A DNA stretch of 64,000 nucleotides, taken from positions 1,586,501 to 1,650,500 of the forward strand of contig NZ_CP019437.1 of the NCBI RefSeq assembly GCF_001940525.2, given 5' to 3'. The notes beneath the pieces are model-generated. The model had not been told where the DNA came from. It saw only the letters and a list, made by a program, of their open reading frames with translations, and did not search any database. This document shows, piece after piece, positions 35,451 through 44,711 of the stretch (position 1 is the stretch's first letter; every line of letters starts with the position of its first letter). The position numbers and the translations under genes are program-made. Source of the DNA: Thioclava nitratireducens. Its GTDB lineage: Bacteria > Pseudomonadota > Alphaproteobacteria > Rhodobacterales > Rhodobacteraceae.

Positions 35451-35860
35451 GGCTCTTCACCGATCCGCCCCGGCGCAGTCTGCCCGAGCCGCTTTTGCCG
35501 ATGATCAACGTGGTCTTCCTGCTGCTGATCTTCTTTCTGCTGGCGGCGACGCTGGCGCAGCCGACGCCCTTCGAAGTGACCCCGCCCGAGGCTGCGGGTG
35601 AGGGAAAGACCGATCCCGGCGCGCTGGTCCTGTTTGCGAACTCCGAAGGCGAGATCGCCTATGGAGAGGCGCGGGGCGATGCGGCGCTGGCCGCGCTGGG
35701 GGCGGCAGCGCGGAACGCGCGAGCGGAGTGCGGCGCCTGCGCCGACGGCCTGACCCTGCGTGCGGACGGGCAGCTTCCCGGCGACGCGCTGGCGCGGCTG
35801 ATGCCACAGCTGGCGGAGCTTGGCTTCACCGATCTCAAACTCGTGGTGCGGGGCAAATGA
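35447..35860 (+). CDS. exbD: ExbD/TolR family protein, second copy
   Basis: 137 residues. ATG 35447 lies inside the stop of the first exbD (ATGA). The membrane helix reads LPMINVVFLLLIFFLLAA: the proton-path aspartate of ExbD/TolR (MIDVVF) is asparagine here. The periplasmic part contains an extra cysteine pair (ECGACADG). The N for D replacement means this copy probably cannot carry protons itself and may form a heteromer with the first copy. Confidence 0.88.
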   Translation: MRLFTDPPRRSLPEPLLPMINVVFLLLIFFLLAATLAQPTPFEVTPPEAAGEGKTDPGALVLFANSEGEIAYGEARGDAALAALGAAARNARAECGACADGLTLRADGQLPGDALARLMPQLAELGFTDLKLVVRGK

Positions 35861-36690
35861 CCGCGCGGGGGCTCGCTTTCGCAGGTGCGCTCGGCGCGGC
35901 GCTCGCGGTCCATGCGGGCGTGCTGTTGGTCTGGGAGCCTGCGCCTGCGGGCGGGGCGCAATCGGCGGGCGACGGGGGCGACGCGCTCGTCTCGCTCGCG
36001 CCGTCTTCCCCGTCCATGGCCGCGCGCGTCGCGGAGTGGGAGCGCCCGCCAGAGGTCGAAACGGAGGTCGCGGCGACGCAGCCTGAGGCTCCGACTGCGC
36101 CCAATGCGCCGAAGGCTCCGACCGAGCCAATCGAACTCGCCCCACAAGTCGCCGCGCCTACGATGACCGCGCCGTCTGCGCCAGATGCGGCGTTGCCCGA
36201 ACAGGCCGATCCCGCGCCGCTAGACACTCCGCGACCGAAGGCTAAACCGACGCCGCCTGCGCCGAAGCCAGCGCAGCCGAAAGCGCCCGCGAAGCAACAG
36301 GCCTCGCAACCCGCCCCGGCACAGCCCAAGCAGCAGGCGAAGGGGCAGGGCGACAGAGGGGCCGCAGGCGACCGCCGCACGGCCCCCGCGGCGACGCTGT
36401 CGGCTGGGCAGATCCGCTCGCTGATGGGATCGTGGGGCGGAGACATTCGCGCCCGGATCGAGCGTGCCAAGCAAACGCCCAGCGGGGCAGGTGCGGGTCG
36501 CGTTATCGTAGCGCTGAATATAGCGCGCGACGGGCGGCTCATCGGCGCGTCGGTTGCGCAAAGCTCGGGCAATACGACGCTCGACCGGGCGGCGCTCGAG
36601 GCGGTGCGGCGCGCGGGCCGCTTCCCCGCAGCGCCGCAAGGCTTGGGCAAACCGAGCTACAGCTTCTCCTTGCCGATGGCCTTCCGCTGA
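35857..36690 (+). CDS. tonB: TonB family protein
   Basis: 277 residues: N-terminal signal-anchor helix at about 5-24 (LAFAGALGAALAVHAGVLLVW), a long Pro/Ala/Lys/Gln linker (60-185) that spans the periplasm, and a C-terminal TonB domain at 195-277 (GRVIVALNIARDGRLIGASVAQSSG, LDRAALEAVRRAGRFPAAP). ATG 35857 overlaps the second exbD stop (ATGA). Transmits energy to outer-membrane receptors for iron chelates, haem or cobalamin. No receptor gene is adjacent. Confidence 0.93.
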   Translation: MTARGLAFAGALGAALAVHAGVLLVWEPAPAGGAQSAGDGGDALVSLAPSSPSMAARVAEWERPPEVETEVAATQPEAPTAPNAPKAPTEPIELAPQVAAPTMTAPSAPDAALPEQADPAPLDTPRPKAKPTPPAPKPAQPKAPAKQQASQPAPAQPKQQAKGQGDRGAAGDRRTAPAATLSAGQIRSLMGSWGGDIRARIERAKQTPSGAGAGRVIVALNIARDGRLIGASVAQSSGNTTLDRAALEAVRRAGRFPAAPQGLGKPSYSFSLPMAFR

Positions 36691-36747
36691 GCGCGGCTTG
36701 CACCCGTGCGCGCCGCGAGGCAGGGTAGCGCCAACCAAGGAGCGAGC

Positions 36748-37920
36748 ATGCCGATCAAGAACCGTTTTGCCGAGATGCACGCGGAAGCCACCGCATGGCG
36801 GCACGATTTTCACCGCAATCCCGAACTGCTTTACGATCTGCCGCGGACATCGGGCCGCGTGGCCGACCTACTGCGGGAATTTGGCTGCGATGAGGTGGTC
36901 GAGGGGATTGGGCGCTCTGGCGTCGTCGGCGTGATCGAAGGGCAGGGCGCGCGCCAGGGCGGGCTGCGCTGCGTTGGGCTGCGCGCGGATATGGATGCGC
37001 TGCCGATCCGCGAGAAAACCGGCGCCAAACATGCCTCCGAGGTCGAGGGCAAGATGCATGCCTGCGGCCATGACGGGCACACGTCGACTCTGCTCGCTAC
37101 GGCGAAATACCTCTGCGAGACACGAAATTTCGCAGGGCGTGCGGTGGTGATCTTCCAGCCCGCCGAGGAGGGCGGGGCCGGGGCCAAGGCGATGATCGAA
37201 GACGGCCTGATGGAGCGCTTCGGCATCGAAGAGGTCTATGCGCTGCACAACATGCCGGGGATGGAGCCGGGCAGCTTCGGCATCCGGCCAGATGCGATGA
37301 TGGCGGCGGCGGATTTCTTCGACATCGTGGTGACCGGCAAGGGCGGCCATGCGGCGAAACCGCAGGAGGTGATAGATCCGGTGCCGATCTCCGCGCATCT
37401 GATCCTCGCGTTGCAAAGCATCGTGTCGCGCGCGACCGATCCGCTGGAGGAGATCGTACTCTCGGTCACGACGCTGGAGACCGACTCGAAGGCGCTCAAC
37501 GTGATCGGCAATTCGGTGAGCCTCGGCGGGACGGTGCGCACGATGAGCGCCGAGACCCGCGATCTGGCCGAGCGTCGCCTGCGCGAGATCGCGCAGGGAG
37601 TGGCTGCGACCCATGAGGCGACGGCAGAGGTCGACTACCGGCGCGGCTATCCGGTCACGCGCAACGACCCGGCGGCGGCCGAGGTCGCAGCACAGGTGGC
37701 CGAGGCCGTGGCAGGCGCCTGCGACCGCAACGTCGATCCGATGATGGGCGCGGAGGATTTCGCCTATATGCTCGAGGTGCGCCCCGGGGCCTACGGCTTC
37801 ATCGGCAACGGCCCCAGCGCGCCCCTTCATCACGCAGAATACGACTTCAACGACGCGATCCTTCCGGCTGGCGCAAGCTGGTTCGTCGGCATGATCGAGG
37901 CGCGGCTGCCTGCCGAGTGA
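36748..37920 (+). CDS. M20 family amidohydrolase (hippurate/N-acyl amino acid hydrolase-like)
   Basis: 390 residues. M20D motifs: RADMDALPI near 82-90, HACGHDGHT near 103-111 (first metal ligands), EEGGAGAKAMI near 138, the ALHNMPG histidine near 168 and MGAEDFAYML near 333. ATG 36748 with AACCAAGGAGC upstream. Family members cleave N-acyl groups from amino acids (hippurate, N-acetylcysteine, indole-acetyl conjugates); the natural substrate is not defined here. It follows tonB by 57 bases and may or may not share its transcript. Confidence 0.92.
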   Translation: MPIKNRFAEMHAEATAWRHDFHRNPELLYDLPRTSGRVADLLREFGCDEVVEGIGRSGVVGVIEGQGARQGGLRCVGLRADMDALPIREKTGAKHASEVEGKMHACGHDGHTSTLLATAKYLCETRNFAGRAVVIFQPAEEGGAGAKAMIEDGLMERFGIEEVYALHNMPGMEPGSFGIRPDAMMAAADFFDIVVTGKGGHAAKPQEVIDPVPISAHLILALQSIVSRATDPLEEIVLSVTTLETDSKALNVIGNSVSLGGTVRTMSAETRDLAERRLREIAQGVAATHEATAEVDYRRGYPVTRNDPAAAEVAAQVAEAVAGACDRNVDPMMGAEDFAYMLEVRPGAYGFIGNGPSAPLHHAEYDFNDAILPAGASWFVGMIEARLPAE

Positions 37921-37923
37921 GCG

Positions 37924-38331
37924 TCAGCGCATGACCATAACGGCGCATTTTGCATGGCGCACGACGCGCGAGGCGGTCGAGCCGATCAGGTAGTCGCCAA
38001 AGCCCGGACGGTGCGACGCGATCACGATGCAATCCGCCCCGATATGCTCGGCGTAACTCAGAATTTCATGGCCAGGCTGGCCCTCGACGATCGCCCAGTC
38101 ACCATTGTCGAACTCCGCTGCGCGCGTGGCGAGGTCGCGTTCCAGCGTCTTGCGCAGTTCCTCGGCATAGCCCTCCGGCATGTAATTGATCGCATAGGCG
38201 GGGACGTCTTCCATCACGTGCAGCAGGGTGACGCGCGCCCCGTCGCCAGCCAGCGCTCGCGCGACATTGAGCGCGGCGTCGGGGTTGTGATCTTCGTCGA
38301 AGGCGACGGGCACGAGAATGTTGGAATACAT
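37924..38331 (-). CDS. Universal stress protein (UspA family)
   Basis: 135 residues of the ATP-binding Usp fold: start MYSNILVPVAFDED, and nucleotide motif GADCIVIASHRPGFGDYLIGS followed by AKCAVMVMR (G-x2-G-x9-GS pattern intact; shown in parts). Converges with the amidohydrolase gene. An FNR-like box is centred about 61 bases upstream of the ATG at 38331, suggesting induction under low oxygen. Confidence 0.93.
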   Translation of the reverse strand: MYSNILVPVAFDEDHNPDAALNVARALAGDGARVTLLHVMEDVPAYAINYMPEGYAEELRKTLERDLATRAAEFDNGDWAIVEGQPGHEILSYAEHIGADCIVIASHRPGFGDYLIGSTASRVVRHAKCAVMVMR

Positions 38332-38385
38332 TGGTTTGGCTCCCTTTCTTTGTAGGGAGCCTGCCAGAAGGAGTGCCGTCGCGCA

Positions 38386-38399
38386 TTGATTTGAGTCAC
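38386..38399 (-). promoter_or_regulatory. FnrL-type box upstream of the Usp gene
   Basis: GTGACTCAAATCAA on the minus strand (TTGATTTGAGTCAC on plus) fits the FNR/FnrL pattern with a single mismatch at the last base. Same orientation-free form and nearly the same distance to the start codon as the box before the DksA-like gene. Confidence 0.65.
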
Positions 38400-38482
38400 G
38401 CCGGAGTTGGCCCCCGACACCAAATTCCCGTGAGTTGACCGAGACCTGCGCTGCGTGTGCGACGAACGTAGGCCGGTAACTG

Positions 38483-39490
38483 TCAACCGCCGGTATGGCT
38501 CATGTGGCGCGACATCTGGCCCGAGACGGTCTGGCGCGAATAGTCGAAATCATGGCCCTTGGGCTTGCGCGAGATCGCCTCGCGGATTGCCGCTTCCAGC
38601 GCCGCGTCGTCCTCGCTGGCCCGCAGGGGTGCGCGCAGATCGGCGTTGTCCTCCTGGCCGAGGCACATGAACAGCTCGCCCGTGCAGGTCACCCGCACAC
38701 GGTTGCAGTTCTCACAGAAGTTATGCGTCAGCGGCGTGATGAAGCCGATCTTCTGGCCGCTTTCTTCCAGCCGGACGTAGCGCGCAGGCCCGCCGGTCGA
38801 TTCCGCCAGATCGGTCAGGGTGAAGCGTTCGGCCATCGCCTTGCGCACATCTGACAGCGGCCAGTATTGATCGAGCCGCAGGTCTTCACCCATCTCGCCC
38901 ATCGGCATCACTTCGATGAAGGTCAGGTCGAAGCCTTCCGCCGCGCACCAGTCGATGAGGGTGAACAGCTCGTCCTCGTTGAAGCCCTTCAGCGCGACGG
39001 TGTTAATCTTGACCTTGAGGCCCGCGCGTTTCGCGGCCTCCAGCCCTTTCAGAACCTGTTCGAGCCGCCCCCAGCGGGTGATCTTCGCGAATTTGTCGGC
39101 ATCCAGCGTGTCGAGCGAGACGTTGATCCGCTTCATCCCCAAAGCTGCGAGATCATCGGCGAATTTCGCAAGCTGCGAGCCATTGGTGGTCAGCGTAAGC
39201 TCGCGCAGGTCGCCGGTGTCGAGATGGCGCGCGATCGAGCGGAAGAAGGTCATGATGTCACGCCGTACCAGCGGCTCGCCCCCGGTGATGCGCAGCTTCT
39301 TCACGCCGAGGCGGATGAAGGTAGAGCAGAGCCGGTCCAGTTCCTCGAGGGTCAGCAGTTCCTTTTTCGGCAGGAACTGCATGTGTTCGGCCATGCAATA
39401 GGTGCAGCGAAAATCGCAGCGATCGGTGACCGAGACCCGCAAATAGTCGATCGGGCGGGCGAAGGGGTCGATGAGGGGCGTGTTTTCCAT
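38483..39490 (-). CDS. moaA: GTP 3',8-cyclase MoaA (molybdenum cofactor)
   Basis: 335 residues. Radical-SAM cluster C25, C29, C32 (CDFRCTYCM) and the C-terminal second cluster C259, C262, C276 (FCENCNRVR...MCLG), with the essential C-terminal GG (SHTGG). Converts GTP to 3',8-cyclo-dihydro-GTP, the first step in molybdopterin synthesis, with MoaC. ATG 39490 begins [20 protein letters not shown], the normal family start. The open frame upstream to 39607 is not conserved-like. moaC is not in this window. Confidence 0.97.
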   Translation of the reverse strand: MENTPLIDPFARPIDYLRVSVTDRCDFRCTYCMAEHMQFLPKKELLTLEELDRLCSTFIRLGVKKLRITGGEPLVRRDIMTFFRSIARHLDTGDLRELTLTTNGSQLAKFADDLAALGMKRINVSLDTLDADKFAKITRWGRLEQVLKGLEAAKRAGLKVKINTVALKGFNEDELFTLIDWCAAEGFDLTFIEVMPMGEMGEDLRLDQYWPLSDVRKAMAERFTLTDLAESTGGPARYVRLEESGQKIGFITPLTHNFCENCNRVRVTCTGELFMCLGQEDNADLRAPLRASEDDAALEAAIREAISRKPKGHDFDYSRQTVSGQMSRHMSHTGG

Positions 39491-39637
39491 GTTGCGGAAG
39501 GTAAGGCGCGTGACGGGGGGCGGCAAGGGCCGTCGCGCGGATCGAAGCGGATCGGTCGCCGGGCAGGCGACCGTGCGAGGGGGTGACACCGGGCGCGGAC
39601 TGGGCATAGGCTCGGTTAGATTTCAAGGAGATTTCGA

Positions 39638-40129
39638 ATGCGCAAACCCCTCGCTCGCCCGATCCTCGCGCTCGTATTGATGATGCCGATTGCGGGCTGC
39701 GCCACGCTGGGGCTCAACGGTCCCAACGCAGCCGCCCCGAATTCTGCGACAGCGCGCGGCCCCGCGACCGCGCGGGACGCGGCCCCGATCCCGAAGCCCA
39801 GTGCGAAATCTGCCGATTCCCTCGACACCACCACGGCGGAACAGCGTGCCGAGGCTGCGAAGAAACCCGTGGGCGGCGAGACCAAGCTCGGCACAACCAT
39901 CGCGAGCCTCGGCGATCCCGCCGATCCGGGCTTCTGGGTAAAGACCGGGCTGGTGAAAAGCGAGACCCCCGGCCGGATCGAGGACCCGAAGACCGGGAAG
40001 TCGGCGAAGGTCACCCTGATCCCGTCGGGCAAGGCGGCAGGCTCTGGTTCGGAAGTGTCGCTGCCTGCGCTGCGTCTGCTCGAGGTGCCGCTGACCGATC
40101 TGCCCGAACTCACCGTGTACAAGCTCTGA
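39638..40129 (+). CDS. Lipoprotein of unknown function
   Basis: 163 residues; signal peptide with lipobox PIAGC, lipidated C21. An Ala/Pro-rich linker (25-75) is followed by a conserved module GETKLGTTIASLGDPADPGFW, ending LPALRLLEVPLTDLPELTVYKL (shown in part). Relatives in Rhodobacteraceae are sometimes labelled D-galactarate dehydratase, which nothing in this sequence supports. Likely anchored in the outer membrane. Ribosome site AAGGAG. Confidence 0.75.
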   Translation: MRKPLARPILALVLMMPIAGCATLGLNGPNAAAPNSATARGPATARDAAPIPKPSAKSADSLDTTTAEQRAEAAKKPVGGETKLGTTIASLGDPADPGFWVKTGLVKSETPGRIEDPKTGKSAKVTLIPSGKAAGSGSEVSLPALRLLEVPLTDLPELTVYKL

Positions 40130-40139
40130 GCTGTTCGCG

Positions 40140-40586
40140 ATGAACCCTCTGCGCGAGATCGATATCCCGCCGCTCTGGCTCGTACTGTTCGCGGCGCTGG
40201 TCTGGGCGCTGGGGCAGGTCGTGCCGATGCCTTTTCGATATGACCGCGCGCTCGGGCTGATCGCGATCGCGCTCGGGCTCGCATTGATGCTGGTCGCGGT
40301 GGGTCAGATGCTGCTCCGCCGCACCACCTTCATTCCGCGCCGTGACCCGTCCGACCTTGTGACCTCCGGCGTCTTCGCGCTGTCGCGCAACCCGATCTAT
40401 CTGGGTGATGCGCTGGTGCTGGCCGGGCTTGCGCTGATCTGGCACGCGCCTTTGGGGCTTCTGCTGGTGCCAGTTTTCATGTGGTTCATCACACGGCGTT
40501 ACATTCTTGGCGAAGAAGCAAGGATCGCGGCGCATTTCGGCGAAACCTACACCGCCTATCGTGCCCGGACCCGACGCTGGCTCTGA
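40140..40586 (+). CDS. ICMT/PEMT-like integral membrane methyltransferase
   Basis: 148 residues with four helices; the C-terminal block SGVFALSRNPIYLGDALVLAG and the later EEARIAAHFGETYTAYRARTRRW are the SAM-binding signature of isoprenylcysteine carboxyl methyltransferase-like bacterial proteins (RNPIY, E-E, Y-x-x-Y-x-x-R-x-x-R-W). The substrate is unknown (lipid or small molecule). Ten bases after the lipoprotein stop, so probably co-transcribed. Confidence 0.87.
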   Translation: MNPLREIDIPPLWLVLFAALVWALGQVVPMPFRYDRALGLIAIALGLALMLVAVGQMLLRRTTFIPRRDPSDLVTSGVFALSRNPIYLGDALVLAGLALIWHAPLGLLLVPVFMWFITRRYILGEEARIAAHFGETYTAYRARTRRWL

Positions 40587-40873
40587 TCGGGCCGCGGCAA
40601 AGTGCTGCGGGCGCAAAAAAATCTGATGTTGCCGCAATCGCGCAGCAGCTGAAAAGGCGCGCCATAACACCCTGATCTAACTAAATAAATTACCCCGAAT
40701 TTCGGTATTCAATGGTATACACGAACCGGTGAGTGGCGCTGTGAGCGATTAAGAAGGTTTTACGAGCCATAGCTGCTTGTGAAACATTATTGCGCGATGC
40801 TAAGGAGTACGTCGCAAGATTCCGGGTGCGCAGGCCAGCGGCTAAACGCACCGCTATCCAAGGGGGAGTTAGA
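40587..40873. other. AT-rich intergenic region before pntA
   Basis: 287 bases without a credible gene. The segment 40660-40790 is markedly AT-rich for this genome (for example TCTAACTAAATAAATTA and TTGTGAAACATTATTG) and most likely holds the pntAB promoter, but I cannot pick one -35/-10 pair with confidence. No hairpin with a T-run follows the ICMT-like gene. Confidence 0.5.
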
Positions 40874-42448
40874 GTGAAAATCGGAGCTCCAAAGGAGATT
40901 TTCGAGGGCGAGGCGCGGGTCGCCATGACGCCCGACTCGGCTTTGCAGCTGCAAAAGCTGGGCCATGAGTGCTTCATCGAGACCGGAGCAGGCGTCCGTG
41001 CCGGCTTCACAGACGAGGCTTACGAGGCCGCGAATGTGACCGTCGTCAAAACCGCCGCCGCGCTGTTCAAGGACGTGGATTTCGTCATCAAGGTTCGGCC
41101 GCCGAGCGATACGGAGGTCAAGCGCCTCAAGCCCGGCCAGACCCTGATCTCGTTCTTCTACCCGGCCCAGAACGAAGAGCTTCTGAAAGCCGCCGAGAAG
41201 ACCGGTGCGAACGTGATCGCGATGGACATGGTCCCGCGGATTTCGCGCGCGCAGAAGATGGATGCGCTGTCCTCCATGGCCAATATCGCAGGCTACCGTG
41301 CGGTGCTCGAGGCAGGCAACAATTTCGGCCGCTTCTTCACCGGTCAGGTGACGGCGGCAGGTAAGGTTCCGCCGGCGAAAGTGCTCGTTGTTGGTGCCGG
41401 TGTGGCCGGTCTTGCCGCGATCGGGGCTTCGACCTCGCTGGGTGCGATCACCTATGCGTTCGACGTGCGTCCCGAAGTGGCCGAGCAGATCGAGTCGATG
41501 GGCGCGGAATTCGTCTATCTCGATTTCGAGGAAAGCCAGACCGACGGCGCGGAGACGGGCGGCTACGCCAAGCCTTCCAGTCCGGAATTCCGCGAAGCGC
41601 AGCTCGCGAAATTCCGCGAACTGGCGCCCGATATCGACATCGTCATCACCACCGCGCTGATCCCGGGCCGCGATGCGCCCGTGCTTTGGACCAAGGACAT
41701 GGTCGAGGCGATGAAGCCGGGCTCGGTGATCGTCGACCTCGCCGCCGAGCGTGGCGGCAACTGCGAACTGACCGTGCCGGACCAGAAGATCGTGAGCGAC
41801 AATGGCGTGACCATCGTCGGCTACACCGATTTCCCGAGCCGCATGGCGACGCAGAGCTCGACGCTCTACGCGACCAATATCCGTCACATGATGACGGATC
41901 TGACGCCCGAGAAGGACGGTGTCGTCGTCCATGACATGGAAGACGACGTGATCCGCGGCGCGACCGTGGCCTATCAGGGCGAGATCACCTTCCCGCCGCC
42001 GAAACCCAAGGTGGCCGCGATTGCGGCGCAGAAGCCGAAGGAAAAGGCCAAGGAGCTGACGCCGGAGGAAAAGCGCGCCAATGAGGTCGCCGCGTTCAAG
42101 AAGCAGACCCGCAATCAGGTGACGCTGCTCGCCGTGGGCGCGATCGTGCTTCTGGGCGTGGGCCTCGTCGCACCGGCCAGCTTCATGCAGCACTTCATCG
42201 TCTTCGTGCTCAGCTGTTTCGTGGGCTTCCAGGTGATCTGGAACGTCTCGCACTCGCTGCACACGCCGCTGATGGCTGTGACCAACGCGATCTCGTCGAT
42301 CATCATCCTCGGCGCACTGTTGCAGATCGGTTCGGGCTCGTGGCTCGTGATCGTGCTCGCAGCGCTGTCGGTGTTCATGGCCGGGATCAACATCTTCGGT
42401 GGCTTCATGGTCACCCGGCGCATGCTCGCCATGTTCCAGAAGTCGTAA
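40874..42448 (+). CDS. pntA: NAD(P) transhydrogenase, alpha subunit
   Basis: 524 residues. Domain I (NAD(H) binding, 1 to about 380) includes [22 protein letters not shown] and the loop [13 protein letters not shown]; a basic-acidic linker (390-420) leads to about four C-terminal helices ([21 protein letters not shown] and following). This is the E. coli-like fused form, whereas many alphaproteobacteria split it into PntAA and PntAB. With PntB it uses the proton gradient to reduce NADP+ by NADH. GTG start at 40874 with AGGGGGAG 6 bases upstream; in-frame sequence upstream lacks family features. Confidence 0.97.
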   Translation: MKIGAPKEIFEGEARVAMTPDSALQLQKLGHECFIETGAGVRAGFTDEAYEAANVTVVKTAAALFKDVDFVIKVRPPSDTEVKRLKPGQTLISFFYPAQNEELLKAAEKTGANVIAMDMVPRISRAQKMDALSSMANIAGYRAVLEAGNNFGRFFTGQVTAAGKVPPAKVLVVGAGVAGLAAIGASTSLGAITYAFDVRPEVAEQIESMGAEFVYLDFEESQTDGAETGGYAKPSSPEFREAQLAKFRELAPDIDIVITTALIPGRDAPVLWTKDMVEAMKPGSVIVDLAAERGGNCELTVPDQKIVSDNGVTIVGYTDFPSRMATQSSTLYATNIRHMMTDLTPEKDGVVVHDMEDDVIRGATVAYQGEITFPPPKPKVAAIAAQKPKEKAKELTPEEKRANEVAAFKKQTRNQVTLLAVGAIVLLGVGLVAPASFMQHFIVFVLSCFVGFQVIWNVSHSLHTPLMAVTNAISSIIILGALLQIGSGSWLVIVLAALSVFMAGINIFGGFMVTRRMLAMFQKS

Positions 42449-42463
42449 GAGGGGGAGAGCGTA

Positions 42464-43897
42464 ATGGAAAACGGATTCTCGACCGCCGCCTATGTCGTCG
42501 CGGCAGTTCTCTTCATCCTCTCGCTTGGCGGCCTCTCGGGGCAGGAAAGCGCAAAACGGGCGGTGTGGTATGGCATCGTCGGCATGGGCCTTGCGGTTCT
42601 GGCGACGCTGATCGGCCCCGGCTCGGGGCTGTGGCTTCTCTCGGTCATCCTGATCGCGGCTGGTGGCATCATCGGCTGGTTCGTGGCGAACCGGGTGCAG
42701 ATGACGGAAATGCCGCAGCTGGTTGCCGCGATGCACTCGCTGGTCGGTCTTGCCGCCGTCTTCGTGGGCTACAACGCCTATATCGAGATGGCGCGCGTCG
42801 GCGCGATGGGCGTGGAAGAGCAGCACGCGCTGAAGGGCTTCGCCGCTCTGATCGCGCACAAGACGCCGGTCGAACTGTCGATCCTGCGCGTCGAACTGTT
42901 CCTCGGCGTGTTCATCGGGGCCGTGACCTTCACCGGGTCTGTGGTCGCGTTCGGCAAGCTCGCGGGCAAGGTGACCTCGAAGGCCACCAAGCTGCCGGGC
43001 GGGCATATCCTCAATGCGATCGCCGCGATCCTCTCGGTGATCCTGCTGATCGCGTTCATCAACGGGGCAGGGGCCTGGGCGCTGATCCTGATGACCCTTC
43101 TGGCGTTCTTCATCGGCTACCACCTGATCATGGGCATCGGCGGCGCCGATATGCCGGTCGTGGTGTCGATGCTGAACTCCTATTCGGGCTGGGCTGCGGC
43201 GGCGATCGGCTTCTCGCTGGGCAACGATCTTCTGATCGTGGTCGGCGCGCTGGTCGGCTCCTCGGGTGCGATCCTGTCCTACATCATGTGCAAGGCGATG
43301 AACCGCTCGTTCATCAGCGTTATCCTCGGCGGCTTCGGCGGCACCTCCGGTCCCGCGATGGAAGTCGAGGGCGAGCAGATCGCGATCGACGCGGACGGCG
43401 TGGCCTCCGCTCTGCGCGACGCGGACAGCGTGATCATCGTGCCGGGCTACGGCATGGCGGTGGCGCAGGCTCAGCAGGCGGTGTCGGAACTGACCCGCAA
43501 GCTGCGCAGCCAGGGCAAAGAAGTCCGCTTCGCGATCCACCCGGTCGCGGGTCGTCTGCCGGGGCACATGAACGTGCTGCTGGCCGAGGCGAAAGTGCCT
43601 TACGACATCGTTCTGGAAATGGACGAGATCAACGAGGACTTCCCCGATACCGACGTGGTGATCGTCATCGGCTCGAACGACATCGTGAACCCCGCCGCAC
43701 AGGAAGATCCGAACTCGCCGATCGCTGGCATGCCGGTTTTGGAGGTTTGGAGGGCCAAGCAGGTCTTCGTCTCGAAGCGCGGTCAGGGTACCGGCTATTC
43801 GGGCATCGAGAACCCGCTGTTCTATAAGGAGAACACCCGGATGTTCTATGGCGACGCCAAGGACTCGGTGAACCAGTTGCTGCCGCTGATCGACTGA
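42464..43897 (+). CDS. pntB: NAD(P) transhydrogenase, beta subunit
   Basis: 477 residues: about nine helices (1-265) followed by the NADP(H)-binding domain III ([68 protein letters not shown]; shown in parts). Fifteen bases after pntA with GGGGGAGAG as ribosome site; ends in an intrinsic terminator. Confidence 0.97.
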   Translation: MENGFSTAAYVVAAVLFILSLGGLSGQESAKRAVWYGIVGMGLAVLATLIGPGSGLWLLSVILIAAGGIIGWFVANRVQMTEMPQLVAAMHSLVGLAAVFVGYNAYIEMARVGAMGVEEQHALKGFAALIAHKTPVELSILRVELFLGVFIGAVTFTGSVVAFGKLAGKVTSKATKLPGGHILNAIAAILSVILLIAFINGAGAWALILMTLLAFFIGYHLIMGIGGADMPVVVSMLNSYSGWAAAAIGFSLGNDLLIVVGALVGSSGAILSYIMCKAMNRSFISVILGGFGGTSGPAMEVEGEQIAIDADGVASALRDADSVIIVPGYGMAVAQAQQAVSELTRKLRSQGKEVRFAIHPVAGRLPGHMNVLLAEAKVPYDIVLEMDEINEDFPDTDVVIVIGSNDIVNPAAQEDPNSPIAGMPVLEVWRAKQVFVSKRGQGTGYSGIENPLFYKENTRMFYGDAKDSVNQLLPLID

Positions 43898-43918
43898 TCT
43901 GCGGGGCAGGGAAATGGG

Positions 43919-43947
43919 AAACGGCCGGTCGCTGGACCGGCCGTTTT
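43919..43947 (+). terminator. Intrinsic terminator of pntAB
   Basis: A 10-bp perfect stem ACGGCCGGTC / GACCGGCCGT with loop GCTG, followed by TTTCG and preceded by an A-run, 22 bases after the pntB stop. Confidence 0.85.
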
Positions 43948-43977
43948 CGTTTGGGGTGATTGGCGCCGGACCACCAG

Positions 43978-44131
43978 ACCCGGGCCGCGCCCGACCCTCC
44001 CCCAGGGAGGGCGCATTTTCGATGTCGGCGCCGGCATGGAGGTCGCTTGGGCTTGCGAGATAAACCGTCCAGCCGCATGCGCATCAACGCGCCCACCCGA
44101 GGCTCGGGCGCGTCCCTCTGTCGCTAAATAG
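43978..44131 (+). repeat. Long intergenic repeat family B, copy 1
   Basis: GC-rich element with CCCGGGCCGCGCCCGACC, a hairpin CTCCC / GGGAG ending GGGCGCATTTTCG, and a right part GCGCCCACCC-GAGG-CTCGGGCGCG that is itself an inverted repeat. The same order (CCGACC, C-run/G-run hairpin, GGGCGC-TTT, then GCGCCCACCC) recurs at about 45296-45432. No coding capacity is credible. Confidence 0.45.
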
Positions 44132-44144
44132 AAAACCGAAGGCC

Positions 44145-44573
44145 TTACGCCCCCGCAGCCTCACCGGCCAGCTTGCGGATACGCTCCACCATTGCGCGCA
44201 ACCCGTTCGAGCGCTGTGCCGATAGGTGGTCGTTCAGGCCCAGACGGCCCAGCTCGGCGGGTGCGTCGACCTCCAGCACCTCTTCGGCGGTCAGCCCCGA
44301 ATAGAGCGCATGCAGGATCGCGATGAGGCCCTGCACGATCATCGCATCGCTCTCGCCCTGAAAGTCGAACACCGCATTCGGGCCGGTCCCCTCGATCCGG
44401 GGCAGCAGCCAGACCTGGCTCGCACAGCCCTCCACCTTGGTCGCAGGCACCTTCACCGCATCGTCGAGGGGCGGCAATTCGCGGCCCAGCTCGATCACGT
44501 GACGGTAGCGGTCCTCCCAGTCGTCGAGAAATTCGAAGGTCTCGGCAATCTCTTCAAAGGCTTCGCGCGCCAT
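44145..44573 (-). CDS. sufE: SufE family cysteine desulfuration protein
   Basis: 142 residues with the SufE core: FEFLDDWEDRYRHVIELGRELPPL, then VEGCASQVWL carrying the sulfur-accepting C50, then FQGESDAMIVQGLIAIL. Accepts persulfide from SufS for Fe-S cluster assembly. The ATG at 44573 matches the usual start before FEEIAETFEFLDDWEDRY. Divergent from the lipoprotein at 44712. Confidence 0.95.
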   Translation of the reverse strand: MAREAFEEIAETFEFLDDWEDRYRHVIELGRELPPLDDAVKVPATKVEGCASQVWLLPRIEGTGPNAVFDFQGESDAMIVQGLIAILHALYSGLTAEEVLEVDAPAELGRLGLNDHLSAQRSNGLRAMVERIRKLAGEAAGA

Positions 44574-44711
44574 GGTCACTCGCTCCTTGGGACAGGGAAT
44601 TGTCTCTTGGGTAACGGGTTCGCGCCCGAGGGTCCAGACGCGGCTTTTCAAAAGCGCCGCAATGGGCTACCACGAAATCGGGTCCAGACCCGGGACAGTA
44701 TCGGAGCCATC

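Noticed and set aside
39638..40129. D-galactarate dehydratase as a product name for this lipoprotein
   Set aside because: The protein is 163 residues with a lipobox and no dehydratase features; the name in databases is a propagated error as far as the sequence shows.
40787..43567. A 926-codon minus-strand frame opposite pntA and pntB
   Set aside because: Antisense to two fully conserved subunits; the His/Asp/Arg-rich text is typical of the complementary strand of GC-rich genes.
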